Notes: a model not told the origin generated them from the sequence alone. Counted from the stretch's first letter, positions 1-13,158 are shown. The stretch is 64,000 nucleotides of DNA from Thioalkalivibrio paradoxus ARh 1 (GCF_000227685.2 NZ_CP007029.1:3384501-3448500), one strand, 5' to 3'. Numbers and translations: made by a program.

Positions 1-681
1 CTGTACCGACTCGCGGCCGATACCCTGCACGCCCTGCAACTGCGCTGGGCGCAACAAGGGCCAGGGCTGGAACCGAGCGGGCTGCCGGCCTACGGCCCCG
101 AACTGCTGCTGCGCGAGGTCCGGCTGTTCGTCGACTGGTACTGGCCGGAAGCCTGGGGCCACGCTGCCGAGCCGGCGCTGCGAAGCGAATACGAACAAGC
201 CTGGCACGAAACCCTGGCTGCGCTGCCGGAACTGCCGCCCACCCTGGTGCTGCGCGATTTCCATGTCGACAACCTGATGCTGCTGGCGGATGGACAGGGC
301 GTCGAATCCTGCGGGCTGCTCGACTTCCAGGACGCCGTGCTCGGCAGCCCCGCCTACGACCTCGTGTCGCTGCTCGAGGATGCCCGTCGCGACGTATCCC
401 CGCAGGTGCAGGAGGCGCTGCTCGACGCCGCCCTTGCGACTGGGCCCTGGCCGCGCGCGGCGTTCCTGCATCACTACCGCGTGCTGGGGGTGCAGCGCAC
501 GGTCAAGATCATCGGGATTTTCACCCGCCTCGCACGCCGCGACGGCAAGCCCGGCTACCAGGTGCACCAACCGCGCTTGTGGCGGCTGCTCGACCGCGGC
601 CTGCGGGCACAGGAGGTCGCGCCGGTGGCGCGCTGGTTCCGCTCGCACTTCGACCGCGCGGGGCAACCGTGCGCGCGATGA
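1..681 (+). CDS. amgK: AmgK-like sugar kinase (N-acetylmuramate/N-acetylglucosamine kinase), 5' end missing
   Basis: The reading frame is open from base 1 and ends with TGA at 679-681, so the N-terminal part lies outside the window. The visible 226 residues belong to the aminoglycoside phosphotransferase fold. The catalytic loop LRDFHVDNLML is at about residues 84-94 of the fragment and the metal-binding LLDFQDA about 20 residues later. In the Pseudomonas recycling pathway AmgK phosphorylates the anomeric carbon of MurNAc or GlcNAc released from cell-wall turnover, feeding MurU. The next gene is murU and overlaps by 13 bases, which makes the specific AmgK assignment much stronger than the fold alone would. 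The protein is expected to be cytosolic. Confidence 0.9.
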   Translation: MYRLAADTLHALQLRWAQQGPGLEPSGLPAYGPELLLREVRLFVDWYWPEAWGHAAEPALRSEYEQAWHETLAALPELPPTLVLRDFHVDNLMLLADGQGVESCGLLDFQDAVLGSPAYDLVSLLEDARRDVSPQVQEALLDAALATGPWPRAAFLHHYRVLGVQRTVKIIGIFTRLARRDGKPGYQVHQPRLWRLLDRGLRAQEVAPVARWFRSHFDRAGQPCAR

Positions 682-1388
682 TCCTGGCAGCGGGACGCGG
701 CGAACGCATGCGACCGCTGACCGACCACACGCCCAAGCCCCTGCTCGAAGCCGGAGGCGCCGCGCTGATCGAGCACGGTATTCGGCGCCTGCACGCCGCC
801 GGTTACCAGGAAATCGTGATCAACGTGGCACACCTCGGGGAACGCATCGTGGAACGGATCGGCGACGGCAGCCGGTTCGGGGTCGGGATCCGATACTCGC
901 GCGAACCCGCGGGGGCGCTGGAAACGGCTGGCGGAATCCGCGAGGTTCTGGACTGGCTCGGCCCCGGGCCGTTCCTGGCGATCAATGCCGACATCTGGTG
1001 CGACCACCCGCTGACCCCGCCGGCGCTCGGGGACGAAACCCTCGCCCACCTGGTGCTGGTGGACAATCCCGCGCACCACCCGGCCGGGGATTTCGCGCTG
1101 AACGGCAGCAGAGTCGCGCTCGCCGGCACGCGCCGTTACACCTTCAGCGGCATCGGCTGGTACCGGCCGGAACTGTTCGCGGCGCTGCCCCGGGGCCGTA
1201 GCCCGCTCGCACCCGTGCTGCGATCGGCGATCGCTGCGGGCGCGGTCGGCGGAGAGCATTATCGCGGCACCTGGGTCGATGTCGGCACACCCGAGCGCCT
1301 GCGCGCGCTCGACGTGGCGCTTCGGACCGAAGCGGGTCCGACCGACGGACAAAAAAAACCCGGCCTGCGCCGGGTCAACGCTCCGTAG
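669..1388 (+). CDS. murU: N-acetylmuramate alpha-1-phosphate uridylyltransferase MurU
   Basis: This is a nucleotidyltransferase of the sugar-1-phosphate family (239 aa). The N-terminal signature AAGRGERMRPLT followed by PKPLLE is the nucleotide-binding loop, and NADIW near residue 108 supplies the metal-binding aspartate. MurU makes UDP-MurNAc from MurNAc-1-phosphate, bypassing de novo synthesis and its fosfomycin-sensitive step. I chose GTG at 669, giving V-R-A-M-I-L-A-A-G as in homologues; ATG at 678 is the alternative. The start lies inside amgK, so the pair is probably translationally coupled. The last 12 or so codons run through a hairpin that looks like the terminator of the opposing operon, so the C-terminal tail (QKKPGLRRVNAP) is probably not conserved. 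Confidence 0.9.
   Translation: MRAMILAAGRGERMRPLTDHTPKPLLEAGGAALIEHGIRRLHAAGYQEIVINVAHLGERIVERIGDGSRFGVGIRYSREPAGALETAGGIREVLDWLGPGPFLAINADIWCDHPLTPPALGDETLAHLVLVDNPAHHPAGDFALNGSRVALAGTRRYTFSGIGWYRPELFAALPRGRSPLAPVLRSAIAAGAVGGEHYRGTWVDVGTPERLRALDVALRTEAGPTDGQKKPGLRRVNAP
1351..1375 (-). terminator. Rho-independent terminator for the minus-strand sigma/DsrE operon
   Basis: Read on the minus strand there is a perfect 7-bp stem, ACCCGGC/GCCGGGT (1358-1364 with 1369-1375) and a 4-base loop, followed by eight T residues (1358-1351). It lies about 50 bases past the stop of the DsrE gene and inside the 3' end of murU. Confidence 0.8.
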
Positions 1389-1423
1389 AGCACCCTCGCT
1401 AGAGGGTCGGGGGAGAGAGGAAC

Positions 1424-1972
1424 TCAGGGTTTGACATAGATGTAGCCCTGACGTTGCAGATCCGAAAGCCGCGCGACGCCGCTGTGCACGACATCGGCGT
1501 CGCGGGCATCGTAGAGCGCGTCCACCGGTATCTGCCGCCGGGCCAACGTGTGCCCGCAGACCTCGAAGCGCACGCCCTGCAGCTTCAGCGCATCAATGCC
1601 GTCCCGGATCGGCGCGTCGTGATTCGCGGCCAGCAACAGATCGACGCCGCCACCGTGCAACACGACGCGGATCTCCAGGTTCTCGGCACCAACGGAATCA
1701 ATGTGATCCTGCACCCTTTGCAATGCATTCCGCTGCGTTTCGGTATCGCTGCGGTTCACGTGATAGACCACGCGCGAACGACCCGGTCCGGCCCACGCGA
1801 CGCTACCGGCAGCCGCAGCCGCCAACAGCACGAACAGCAACCCGCGATGGAAACGGCGCCGTTCGGCGCACGCCGGTTCCGGCGGCCGTTCGAGTGCGCC
1901 GCTCCGCGCTGCGTGAGCGCCACCGCACGCGGCTGCCGTTCCCGAAAAGCGCCTGTGGACCGCGTCAGACAC
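1424..1972 (-). CDS. Membrane-anchored or exported DsrE-family protein
   Basis: 182 aa. Residues 44-61 (LLFVLLAAAAAGSVAWA) form a hydrophobic segment, either a signal peptide or a membrane anchor, after a basic cytosolic stretch. Residues about 66-182 match the DsrE/DsrF-like fold: a strand-turn reading LEIRVVLHGGGVDLLL, then FEVCGHTLARR with the family's conserved cysteine at about C139. DsrE-type proteins bind or pass sulfane sulfur, though many members of this subgroup are uncharacterised. It starts with GTG and overlaps the preceding anti-sigma gene by 8 bases, so it is the third gene of the sigma operon. The C-terminal halves of the two proteins resemble each other, which suggests duplication. 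The exact N terminus is uncertain. Confidence 0.75.
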   Translation of the reverse strand: MSDAVHRRFSGTAAACGGAHAARSGALERPPEPACAERRRFHRGLLFVLLAAAAAGSVAWAGPGRSRVVYHVNRSDTETQRNALQRVQDHIDSVGAENLEIRVVLHGGGVDLLLAANHDAPIRDGIDALKLQGVRFEVCGHTLARRQIPVDALYDARDADVVHSGVARLSDLQRQGYIYVKP

Positions 1973-2714
1973 GGATGTACGTCCACCCCTGCTGCTGTCG
2001 CTGGGCGGCCTCGCGTACGCCCGACTCGACCTCCTCGACCCAGGGCAGGAACTCGATCATGCGGCCCTCCTGCCGTTCGTGGCGGGCGCGAGACTGACCG
2101 CAAGCGGTGATCCTGAGCCCGGGGTAGGTATGCACCAGCTCCCGGATCCGGTTCGGAAACGGCGCGAGATCCGCGCGCACCAGATCCATCGCGTTGCCGT
2201 GCACCACGACCTGCACCTCGAGATCCTGGCCGTGCAGCCACGCCGTCTCGAACATGTACTCGATGTCGTCCAACAGCACCTCGGCATCGTCGATCTGGAC
2301 ATCGGTCACATGCAGGAGCACCTGGTCACCCCGCTCGCCGGCGGCCGGGACGGCCGCCGCGTCCCGGTCCGGCGCGGCCGCCAACGGCTGTGGCCCGTCG
2401 GCCGTCTGCTCGCGCGTGATCTCGAGCACTGCGATGGTGCCCACCGCCAGCGCCACGAGGCTGGCAGCCACCACGGTCAACCAGGTCCCCGTGCGGCGCT
2501 CCCCGGTCCGGCACTGCCGGATATCGGGATCCGGAAGCGTATCGGGACGATAGGCCATGGCCACGAGCTCTTTCAGCTGGTAGAGATCGCAGACATCACG
2601 GCTCAGGGACTCGTCCGCCGCGATGGACTTCAGCGTTCCCAACCGATCCTCAGGAGAGAACTCGCCATCCACGAACGCATTCAGGATCTCTTCGCTGGGA
2701 CGACGGTCACTCAT
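1965..2714 (-). CDS. Anti-sigma factor with C-terminal DsrE-like domain
   Basis: 249 aa in three parts. Residues 1-60 have the style of a small anti-sigma domain (EEILNAFVDGEFSPEDR, then a helical VCDLYQLKELVAMAY stretch). Residues 77-97 are a single transmembrane helix. After a Pro/Ala-rich linker, residues about 130-249 form a DsrE-like domain with VVVHGNAMDLV and ITACGQSRAR, keeping one cysteine at about C205. The predicted topology is anti-sigma domain in the cytosol and DsrE domain outside the membrane. That would let a periplasmic sulfur or thiol signal control the sigma factor encoded just upstream. The gene overlaps the sigma gene by 8 bases. Both domain calls are by eye; the fusion itself is one uninterrupted reading frame. 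Confidence 0.75.
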   Translation of the reverse strand: MSDRRPSEEILNAFVDGEFSPEDRLGTLKSIAADESLSRDVCDLYQLKELVAMAYRPDTLPDPDIRQCRTGERRTGTWLTVVAASLVALAVGTIAVLEITREQTADGPQPLAAAPDRDAAAVPAAGERGDQVLLHVTDVQIDDAEVLLDDIEYMFETAWLHGQDLEVQVVVHGNAMDLVRADLAPFPNRIRELVHTYPGLRITACGQSRARHERQEGRMIEFLPWVEEVESGVREAAQRQQQGWTYIRV

Positions 2715-3255
2715 TGGTGTTCCTGATCAGTCGGAGTGCCGGAGACTGCTGGCCCGCCTGCTCCTGCAAGAGCTTGCGCAGCTGCCCGCGGGCACGGCTC
2801 AGCCGGCTCATCACGGTTCCGATCGGCACGCCCAGTACCTCCGAGACCTCGGCATACGCAAAACCCTCGATATCGACCAGCGATATCACCTGCCGATGGT
2901 CGTCACTGAGCCGGGCCATCGCCCGGCGGACGTCCAGCACCACGCGGCCGCGCTCGGTATGGGTTTCCGGGCAAGCGTCGTCACAGGGCAGCTCGAGGTC
3001 GTCCACGTCCACCGTGTCGCGCTGGCGCCGGCCCCAGTCCCGGTAGCAGTTGGTCATGATGCGGAACACCCAGGCCTTCAGGGCCGCTTCGTCCTGCAGC
3101 GTCTTCAGGCCAGTCAGCGCCTTGATCATCGCTTCCTGAACCAGATCGTCGGCCAGGGCGGCATCGTGACACCAAGCGAACGCCGTTCTGTAGAGTTGTG
3201 GACGCAAGTCACACACCTGTTGACGCAAACGTCGCTGCCTGAGCCACGCTGCCAT
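2707..3255 (-). CDS. ECF-type RNA polymerase sigma factor
   Basis: 182 aa with the usual two-domain ECF layout. Region 2 spans about residues 18-80 (DDLVQEAMIKAL, then AWVFRIMTNCYRDWGRR). Region 4 spans about 108-162 (MARLSDDHRQVISLVDIEGF, then EVLGVPIGTVMSRLSRAR), the helix-turn-helix that reads the -35 element. I preferred ATG at 3255, because the GAGGAG Shine-Dalgarno then has a 6-base gap; ATG at 3261 abuts it. It is the first gene of a three-gene operon with its putative anti-sigma factor. A cysteine-containing acidic linker (LPCDDACPE, around residue 90) separates the two regions. Confidence 0.9.
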   Translation of the reverse strand: MAAWLRQRRLRQQVCDLRPQLYRTAFAWCHDAALADDLVQEAMIKALTGLKTLQDEAALKAWVFRIMTNCYRDWGRRQRDTVDVDDLELPCDDACPETHTERGRVVLDVRRAMARLSDDHRQVISLVDIEGFAYAEVSEVLGVPIGTVMSRLSRARGQLRKLLQEQAGQQSPALRLIRNTNE

Positions 3256-3664
3256 GGTCATCTCCTCACCCGACCGTCATCGCGATCTTGCGTGTTCTTG
3301 TAGGCTGTAGGACGCTTGTCCTCCAGCCGCTATTCCAGCCGCTTATTCTGCTGGACCGGGCCCAGTGACCCCGAAAAGCAGGGCACTGCCTGCGGATTCG
3401 ACCGCGAAACGGTCCGCGGGTTGCGTGAATCCTGGGGCCGCCAGATGGTCTTGGTGGTAGGGACCGCTACCGGGAACCCTACCATGGGGAGCTGCCGCGG
3501 CTGCGCAAGCGGGAATCGAAGGTCGGGGCTTGGAGTGTTTCCAGTCCGAATGCCTGGCGTTCGGGCAACGCTGGCCCGCCGTCCGTCAGCGGCGCGACAG
3601 CATTGGAGCGCACCACTCGAATGCCTCTGCGACGAGGCCCACGAGGACGACGAGTGAGGAAGTG
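3256..3664. other. Divergent intergenic region between sigma operon and GCS-like gene
   Basis: About 410 bases without a convincing gene. It holds the candidate ECF promoter described separately and, at its right end, the GAGGAA Shine-Dalgarno of the plus-strand gene at 3665. Frames that run through it lack family signatures. Confidence 0.5.
3308..3336 (-). promoter_or_regulatory. Candidate ECF-type promoter of the sigma operon with small palindrome
   Basis: On the minus strand GGAATA (3336-3331) is followed about 16 bases later by GCGTCCTA (3315-3308), resembling an ECF promoter (GGAA -35, CGTC-type -10) that would allow autoregulation. The palindrome AGGAC-GCTT-GTCCT overlaps it at 3309-3322. 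The match is by eye only. Confidence 0.3.
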
Positions 3665-5097
3665 ATGGGCGAGGAAATCAGCGAAGACCGGTTCACCGCG
3701 GAGGACGACCGGCGCTTCGCCCGCAATCTCGAGCGCGAGACGCAGCGCCTGGGCCATTGGCTACGCAGCCAGGAGGATCCAGGTCCCGGACAGCCTCGGA
3801 TCGGCTTTGAGATCGAGGCCTGGCTGATCGACGAGGCCTGCCAGCCGCTGCCCCGGAACGAGGCCTTCCTGGAGGCCTTTGCGAGCCCGCTGGCCACGCT
3901 GGAGCTCGCCCAGTTCAATGTCGAACTCAATTCCAGCGTATTTCGCACCGGCCCGGACTGTTTCTGCGAGATGATGACCGAACTGGCGGAAACCCTGCGC
4001 CGCGCCGAGCGGGCCGCCGAGCAGATCGGCGGCCACATCCTGCTGGCCGGCTCGCTGCCCACGCTGACCCCGGAACAGCTCGGCCTGCATCACATGTCGC
4101 GGCGCACCCGTTTCCGCGCGTTGAATGCAGCGGTACTGGAACGCCGCGCCCAGCGGCCGCTGCGCCTGGATATCGAGGGCCACGAGCACCTGCGCCACGA
4201 ACACTGCGACGTGATGCTGGAAGCCGCGGCGACCTCGTTTCAGATTCACATCGAGACCGCACCCGCGGTGGCGCACCGCGTCTACAACGCCGCGCTGGCC
4301 GCATCCGGCCCGGTGCTGGCCGCGGCCGGGAACACCCCGTTCGTGTTCTCGAAACGGTTGTGGGAGGAAACGCGGATCCCGCTGTTCGAGCAGGCGGTCG
4401 AGGTCGGCGGCTTTGGCGAGTCGGCCCGCGGGCCGCTGCGCCGGGTGACCTTTGGCAGCGGCTATCTGCGCGAAAGCATCATCGAAGCGTTCGCCGAGAA
4501 CCTGGAACACTTCCCGGTGCTGCTGCCCAGCCGGTTACCCGAGAACGATCCCGGTCTGCCCCACCTGCGCCTGCACAACGGTACCATCTGGCGCTGGAAC
4601 CGGCCGATCCTGGGCATCGATCCGGATGGCAGCTTCAACCTGCGCATCGAACACCGCAGCCTGCCCGCCGGCCCGACCCTGCCCGACATGCTGGCCAATG
4701 CCGCGCTTTTGCTGGGACTGGTCGAACACCTGGTAGCGAGCCCCGGCGCGGGCCACGGTACGCTTCCGTTCGCAAGCGCCCGCGACAACTTCTACGCGGC
4801 GGCGCGCTACGGGCTGAAGGGGCGACTGCAGTGGGACGGCCAAGCGTCCCGACCGGCACGGCAACTGCTGCAGCACCAACTCCTCCCACGGGCGGCGGAG
4901 GGACTCGACCGGCTCGGGATCGACGCCAACGAACGCGATCACCTGCTCGGCATCATCGCGGCCCGGATCGAATCGGGCCAGACCGGCAGTGTCTGGCAGC
5001 AGCAGTGGGTCGACCGGCACGGCCGCGACATGACCGCGTTGACGCGCGCGTACCGTGCCTGGCAGGCCACCGGCCGACCGGTACACAGCTGGAGCCT

Positions 5098-5101
<4 letters not shown>
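3665..5101 (+). CDS. Glutamate-cysteine ligase-like protein (GCS2-type carboxylate-amine ligase)
   Basis: 478 aa. The N-terminal GFEIEAWLID, the FNVELNSS motif about 45 residues later and the internal HIETAP stretch fit the glutamate-cysteine ligase superfamily. These enzymes make an ATP-dependent gamma-glutamyl amide bond; the sister group includes YbdK-like carboxylate-amine ligases. Start ATG 3665 has GAGGAA about 6 bases upstream; longer in-frame starts add low-complexity residues. Its stop overlaps the start of an aspartoacylase/AstE-like deacylase. Glutathione synthetase (gshB) is elsewhere in this window, so a role in glutathione synthesis is possible. However, the coupling to a deacylase points equally well to a different gamma-glutamyl compound. 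Confidence 0.75.
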
Positions 5102-6132
<1,031 letters not shown>

Positions 6133-6153
6133 CGGCGGCGCGCGGCGGGGCTT

Positions 6154-6363
6154 TCAGGCCTCGCGCTCGACCCGCTCCAGCACCTGGGACACGTGGTCGC
6201 CCCTGCGGTAGTTGGGGAGGGTGCGAGACATCTCGGCCAGCGCGCGCTCGCGTGCGCCCTCGCTGTCGAACCAGCGGAACGACTCCCATTCCGGCCCGAG
6301 CAGATGCGGTGCCCGTAGCGTGCTGTCTTCGGGGAGCGTGATGCGAATACCGTAGCGTTTCAT
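6154..6363 (-). CDS. Small conserved-looking protein (69 aa), function unknown
   Basis: The 69-residue product begins MKRYGIRITLPEDS and ends VSQVLERVEREA. It is charged and without membrane segments or cysteines. The ATG at 6363 is preferred to the longer frame from 6489, because that extension is translated from a displaced tRNA fragment. It converges on the deacylase gene, with 21 bases between the stops. I recall similar small proteins in Ectothiorhodospiraceae but cannot verify that here. It is the last core gene before the apparent left end of the tRNA-Met island. Confidence 0.6.
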   Translation of the reverse strand: MKRYGIRITLPEDSTLRAPHLLGPEWESFRWFDSEGARERALAEMSRTLPNYRRGDHVSQVLERVEREA

Positions 6364-6400
6364 CAGCGTTTCATCGACGGGGCCGGGCGCACGGAAGAGA

Positions 6401-6448
6401 TGATGGCTACGCCCCGATTCGAACCGGGGAGCCCCAGCATCATGAGTG
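6401..6448 (-). other. Displaced 3' half of a tRNA-Met gene (island attachment-site remnant)
   Basis: Read on the minus strand this matches the anticodon loop, variable region, T arm and acceptor strand of the intact tRNA-Met at 13806-13882. There are about five mismatches and one extra base over 48 positions. The T loop TTCGAAT and its 5-bp stem (CCCCG/CGGGG, a compensated change) are intact. The 5' half (D arm and 5' anticodon strand) is absent, so it cannot be a functional tRNA. It is in direct-repeat orientation to the intact gene and at the far end of the accessory block, as expected for an attachment site. Confidence 0.75.
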
Positions 6449-6599
6449 GAGACGTGCAGATGGTACCCCCCTGCCCCAGATCGGCGCAAACCGGCTTTGC
6501 AGCAGGGTTTTCCAACGCACCCAAGGCTTCCCGGCCGTGCGCAAAGACTTCGTTTTCCCGCTCCTCAGCAAGACCTTCCCCCCCCTCGCGTTGCGGGGT

Positions 6600-10096
<3,497 letters not shown>

Positions 10097-10100
<4 letters not shown>

Positions 10101-11749
10101 GCCGTCGCGCCCTCCGCCGCCTCCCGTCGTGGGATCCCCTCGCGGTCCATCAGTGCCCCCACGTGGAGCACGAAGTTCGCTGCCCGACCGATCACCCCAT
10201 GGTGATGGGGTACGGGCTGGATCGGGTCATGCAGCGCCGGCCGCATCGCCACATGGGCGCGGATCGCCTCCAGCGAACGGCCGGTGCGCGCCACCGCCTC
10301 GTCGAACTCCCGTTTGCACTGCGCCTTCGCTTCCCCCAGCGACATCTGCGCGCGGGAATAGGCATTGATGTCGCCCTCGCCGGAGGTCTCCACCGGCAGG
10401 TAGTTGAGCTCCGGGTAGTGGGCCATCACCGCCGCCTGGGCGCCGTCGGACTGGGTGGAGGGCATGCAGCCGAATGGTTTGAGCGACAGCGTCATGTGCG
10501 CCAGGGAGCGGTTGAAGTAGTAAATGTTCTTGGCCACCTCCAGATAGCCCTCGCCGCCGCTGGCACGGATGTTGTAGAAGGGATGGCCCACCCGCTGCAT
10601 CTCCAGCTGATCAGCCAGGGGATGCACGGTACCGCCCAGCGCCTCGCGCATGCGGTGGTACTCGCGCGCCAGCAGCCGCTCGCAGGCGGTCACCAGCAGG
10701 CGGGCGCGGGTGGTACGCAGGCGGTGGCCCAGACGCGCCAGGCGCCCTCCGTCCGCCAGTCCGGCCCGGTCACCCAGTGCCACACGGCGCTGGTGCAGCA
10801 GGTAGTCGATCCAGGTGGCCACCGGCTCCACCAGGACCTCCGCCCCCTCCCGTTCCAGGAAATCGAACATGTGGAAGTTGCCGTCGCCCTCGGTGGTCTG
10901 CGCCCAGAATTCGCCGGTGATCTTCACTACCGGTTTCGGGCGGGTGTAGTCCACCTCGACCTCGGAGGCGACGATCTCCCGGCAGCGGCGCAGCGGCGCC
11001 AGGTGGCTGTCGCCGCGCATGCGGTCGAACAGCCGCTGGATGTCCCCGGCGCGATCGATCGGCAGCAATGCACGCAGGGCGCGGGCCGTGAGACCCGGGC
11101 GAACCCGGTGGTCCCGCTCCCGCAGCGCCGCCTCGCAGACAGCCAGACAGCGCTCCCGCGCCCGTGCCACGGCCTGTGGATCGGTGGCGTAGGGGCGCAC
11201 GTGGAAGAACAGGGCATTCAACAGGTCGCCGATGAAGGTGGCGTCCAGCAGCGTGGTGATGAGCTGCAGATTGACCTCGAAGCCGTCGCCGGCGGTGCGC
11301 TGTTCGCCGGCGCCGGTCTGGTCGAAGATCAGAACCCGGAAGCCGTCGAAGCCGGCGTTGCGCAGGGCGAGCCGATATTCGGCCTCGTACATGCCGAAGC
11401 GGCACGGCCCGCAGGTGCCCACGGTAACGAAGGCGTGGTCGGCGAGGATGCGCTCGGTGGGGAGCCCCTCCTCGTCGCGCAGGCGCACCAACTCGTTGAT
11501 CAGATTGCCCACGGTGAAATAAGTGGGATTGCACTGGCCGTTGTTGCCGTACTCCTTGCCAGTCTGGAAGTCCGCCTTTTCCGGCACCCGCAACGGCCGG
11601 GCCCGATAGCCGAGCCCGCTCAGACCGGCGGCCATGAGCCGATCGTGGGCGGTAGTGAGGCCGTTGAACAGCAACGTCACCCGTTTGCGCTCATCACGGG
11701 TGAAGGCCTTCTCCGCCGGGCGCTTGAAGTGCGGCGTGGTGCTCGCCAT
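10097..11749 (-). CDS. 2-hydroxyacyl-CoA dehydratase-like (HgdB/double-cubane type) partner protein
   Basis: 550 aa. Cysteines lie in motifs typical of the dehydratase-like component: GQCNPTYF (about residue 80), GTCGPCRFGMYEAEY (about 120) and KPFGCMPSTQSDG (about 430). These could ligate an Fe-S cluster. Proteins of this kind receive electrons from an activase such as the one encoded next and reduce small substrates or dehydrate acyl-CoAs; the actual substrate is unknown. The start is the ATG at 11749 (protein begins MASTTPHFKRP); an upstream in-frame start adds ten unconserved-looking residues. No strong Shine-Dalgarno is visible. The 4-base overlap makes it the first gene of a two-gene operon in the tRNA-Met island. 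Confidence 0.75.
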
Positions 11750-11869
11750 ATCGGAACGTCCCCGGACGAGGGGCGCCACCCTCGGCCGTTTTCTGTGTTC
11801 ACCCTGCAGATACTAGAACAGATCCCTCCGCTTGGTGCGCCGGATGTGGCTGCGCCTTATCCGGCCTAC

Positions 11870-12280
11870 GAACTCAACGAACGCACCACTTCACTGTGCA
11901 TCTGCGCCGTGGTGAGCGGCGGCCATGGTTGGAACACCATCGCCGACTTCGGACGCGCCGTGCGCAGCCACTGGGGCATCGAGAACCAACTGCACTGGGC
12001 CCTGGATGCCACCTTCCGCGAAGACGACAACCGCATCCGTCGCGACCATGCACCGCCCAGCTCCAACACCCTGCGTCAGTTCACCCTGAATCTCCTCAAG
12101 CGCTATCCCGATCGCCGTAGCATCAAGCGCAAACGCCTCAGCGCCGCCATCAGTGATGACTTCCGCGCCAACCTCGTGTTTCGACAGGCGTGGTTATTCG
12201 GTTGCCCTGCGGACAATCACCTTGTGCTGCCGTTCGCGTTATTCTGGATCACCATGAGGCACTTCGATCGGATCGTCTGA
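11870..12280 (+). pseudogene. ISAs1-family transposase, C-terminal remnant
   Basis: The frame encodes the C-terminal signature of ISAs1/H-repeat transposases: RAVRSHWGIENQLHWALD, TFREDDNRIRRDHAP, then LNLLKRYPDRRSIKRKRL. Only about 110 residues of the usual 350 or more are present. The sequence before RAVRSHWG does not match well, so there is probably an internal deletion, and no start codon, upstream domain or terminal inverted repeats were found. The frame is open as far as TGA at 12278-12280, but homology fades after about 12187. The long frame that enters it from 10163 is antisense shadow of the dehydratase-like gene. Confidence 0.75.
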
Positions 12281-12311
12281 CCCGGATATCTCGGAAACAA
12301 GGATCAACGGC

Positions 12312-12803
12312 ATGGTGACCATCCGATATGCACACAGTGGGGATGCGGAGGCGATCGCCGCCATCTGGAATGCCATGATCCGCGATACGCCCTTCACCTT
12401 CGACCATGACGTGTACTCCGCGGACGCGATTGCGGCCATGATCAGCGAGCGGCAGAGCGCAGGCTTCGCGTGGCTCGTCTCGGAAGAGGATGGGCGGGTG
12501 ACGGGATTTGCCACTTTTGCACCCTTTCGCGAGGGTGAGGGCTATGCACGGACCATGGAGCACACCATCTTTCTGGACCCCGACGCCGCAGGGGAAGGCC
12601 TCGGCGAGCAACTGATGCGGGCACTGGAAGACGAGGGGCGCGCCCGTGACCTGCACTCCTTCATTGCCTGTGTCACCGGAGAGAATGCGGTAGGACTGAA
12701 GTTTCACCGGGATATCGGCTTCGAAACCGCGGGCGTTATCCCGCAGGCCGGCTGGAAATTCGCCCGCTGGATGGATCTCGTGATCCTGCAGAAGTTCTTG
12801 TAA
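12312..12803 (+). CDS. GNAT-family N-acetyltransferase (phosphinothricin acetyltransferase-like)
   Basis: 163 aa with the GNAT fold: IRYAHSGDAEAIAAIWN at the N terminus (substrate side), acetyl-CoA-binding strand and loop around FLDPDAAGEGLGEQLMRAL (about residues 92-110), and GLKFHRDIGFE near 133-143. The style is that of the PAT/MddA subgroup, which acetylate phosphinothricin-like compounds or methionine derivatives; substrate specificity is not readable. It lies inside the tRNA-Met island just after the ISAs1 remnant and stands alone, followed by about 1 kb without an intact gene. Confidence 0.8.
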   Translation: MVTIRYAHSGDAEAIAAIWNAMIRDTPFTFDHDVYSADAIAAMISERQSAGFAWLVSEEDGRVTGFATFAPFREGEGYARTMEHTIFLDPDAAGEGLGEQLMRALEDEGRARDLHSFIACVTGENAVGLKFHRDIGFETAGVIPQAGWKFARWMDLVILQKFL

Positions 12804-12952
12804 AGGGCAGGATGCCACTGGCCGGATTCCACTCAGAATGACGAGGAACCTTCAAGTTTCGGGGATGATTTCTTTGAAAAGACCTGGGTCGACAAGCTTG
12901 GCGGCAGCGAAACGCTGGGCGGTATCGATGAAAGCCGGCGCGTCCGTAGCCA

Positions 12953-13138
12953 GTTAGCGTGAAAGTCACGGCCTGTCTCGTGTCCCTGGGGACCCGTAGG
13001 GCGGAAAAGCGCAGCGTCATCCGCCGTACGGCGTTCGCAGTGCCCAGGCGCCCGCGGCACCCCCGGGCGCCGGATGGCGGATGACGGCCTTCGGCCTCTT
13101 CCGCCCTACGCCTACGCCTCTTTCATCATCGGGGGTGC
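12953..13138 (+). repeat. Long palindromic dispersed repeat, unit 1
   Basis: About 186 bases nearly identical to 13159-13344. The unit starts with AGTTAGCGTGAAAGT, carries an arm GTAGGGCGGAAAAGCGCAGC then GTCATCCGCC, and later the inverted arm GGCGGATGACGGCC then TTCCGCCCTAC, so it can fold into a long imperfect hairpin. It ends with TTTCATCATCGGGGGTG. Related units lie at 44186-44405, 60457-60645 and 62446-62598. Confidence 0.9.
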
Positions 13139-13158
13139 CGCGCGCCCGGCGGCATGAC

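Noticed and set aside
6401-6448. A second functional tRNA gene
   Set aside because: The D arm and 5' anticodon strand are missing and cannot be paired, so only the 3' half exists.
10163-12280. Plus-strand frame of 705 codons ending in transposase sequence
   Set aside because: The first 550 or so codons are antisense to the dehydratase-like gene. Only the last 110-135 codons carry transposase homology, so it is not a single large transposase.
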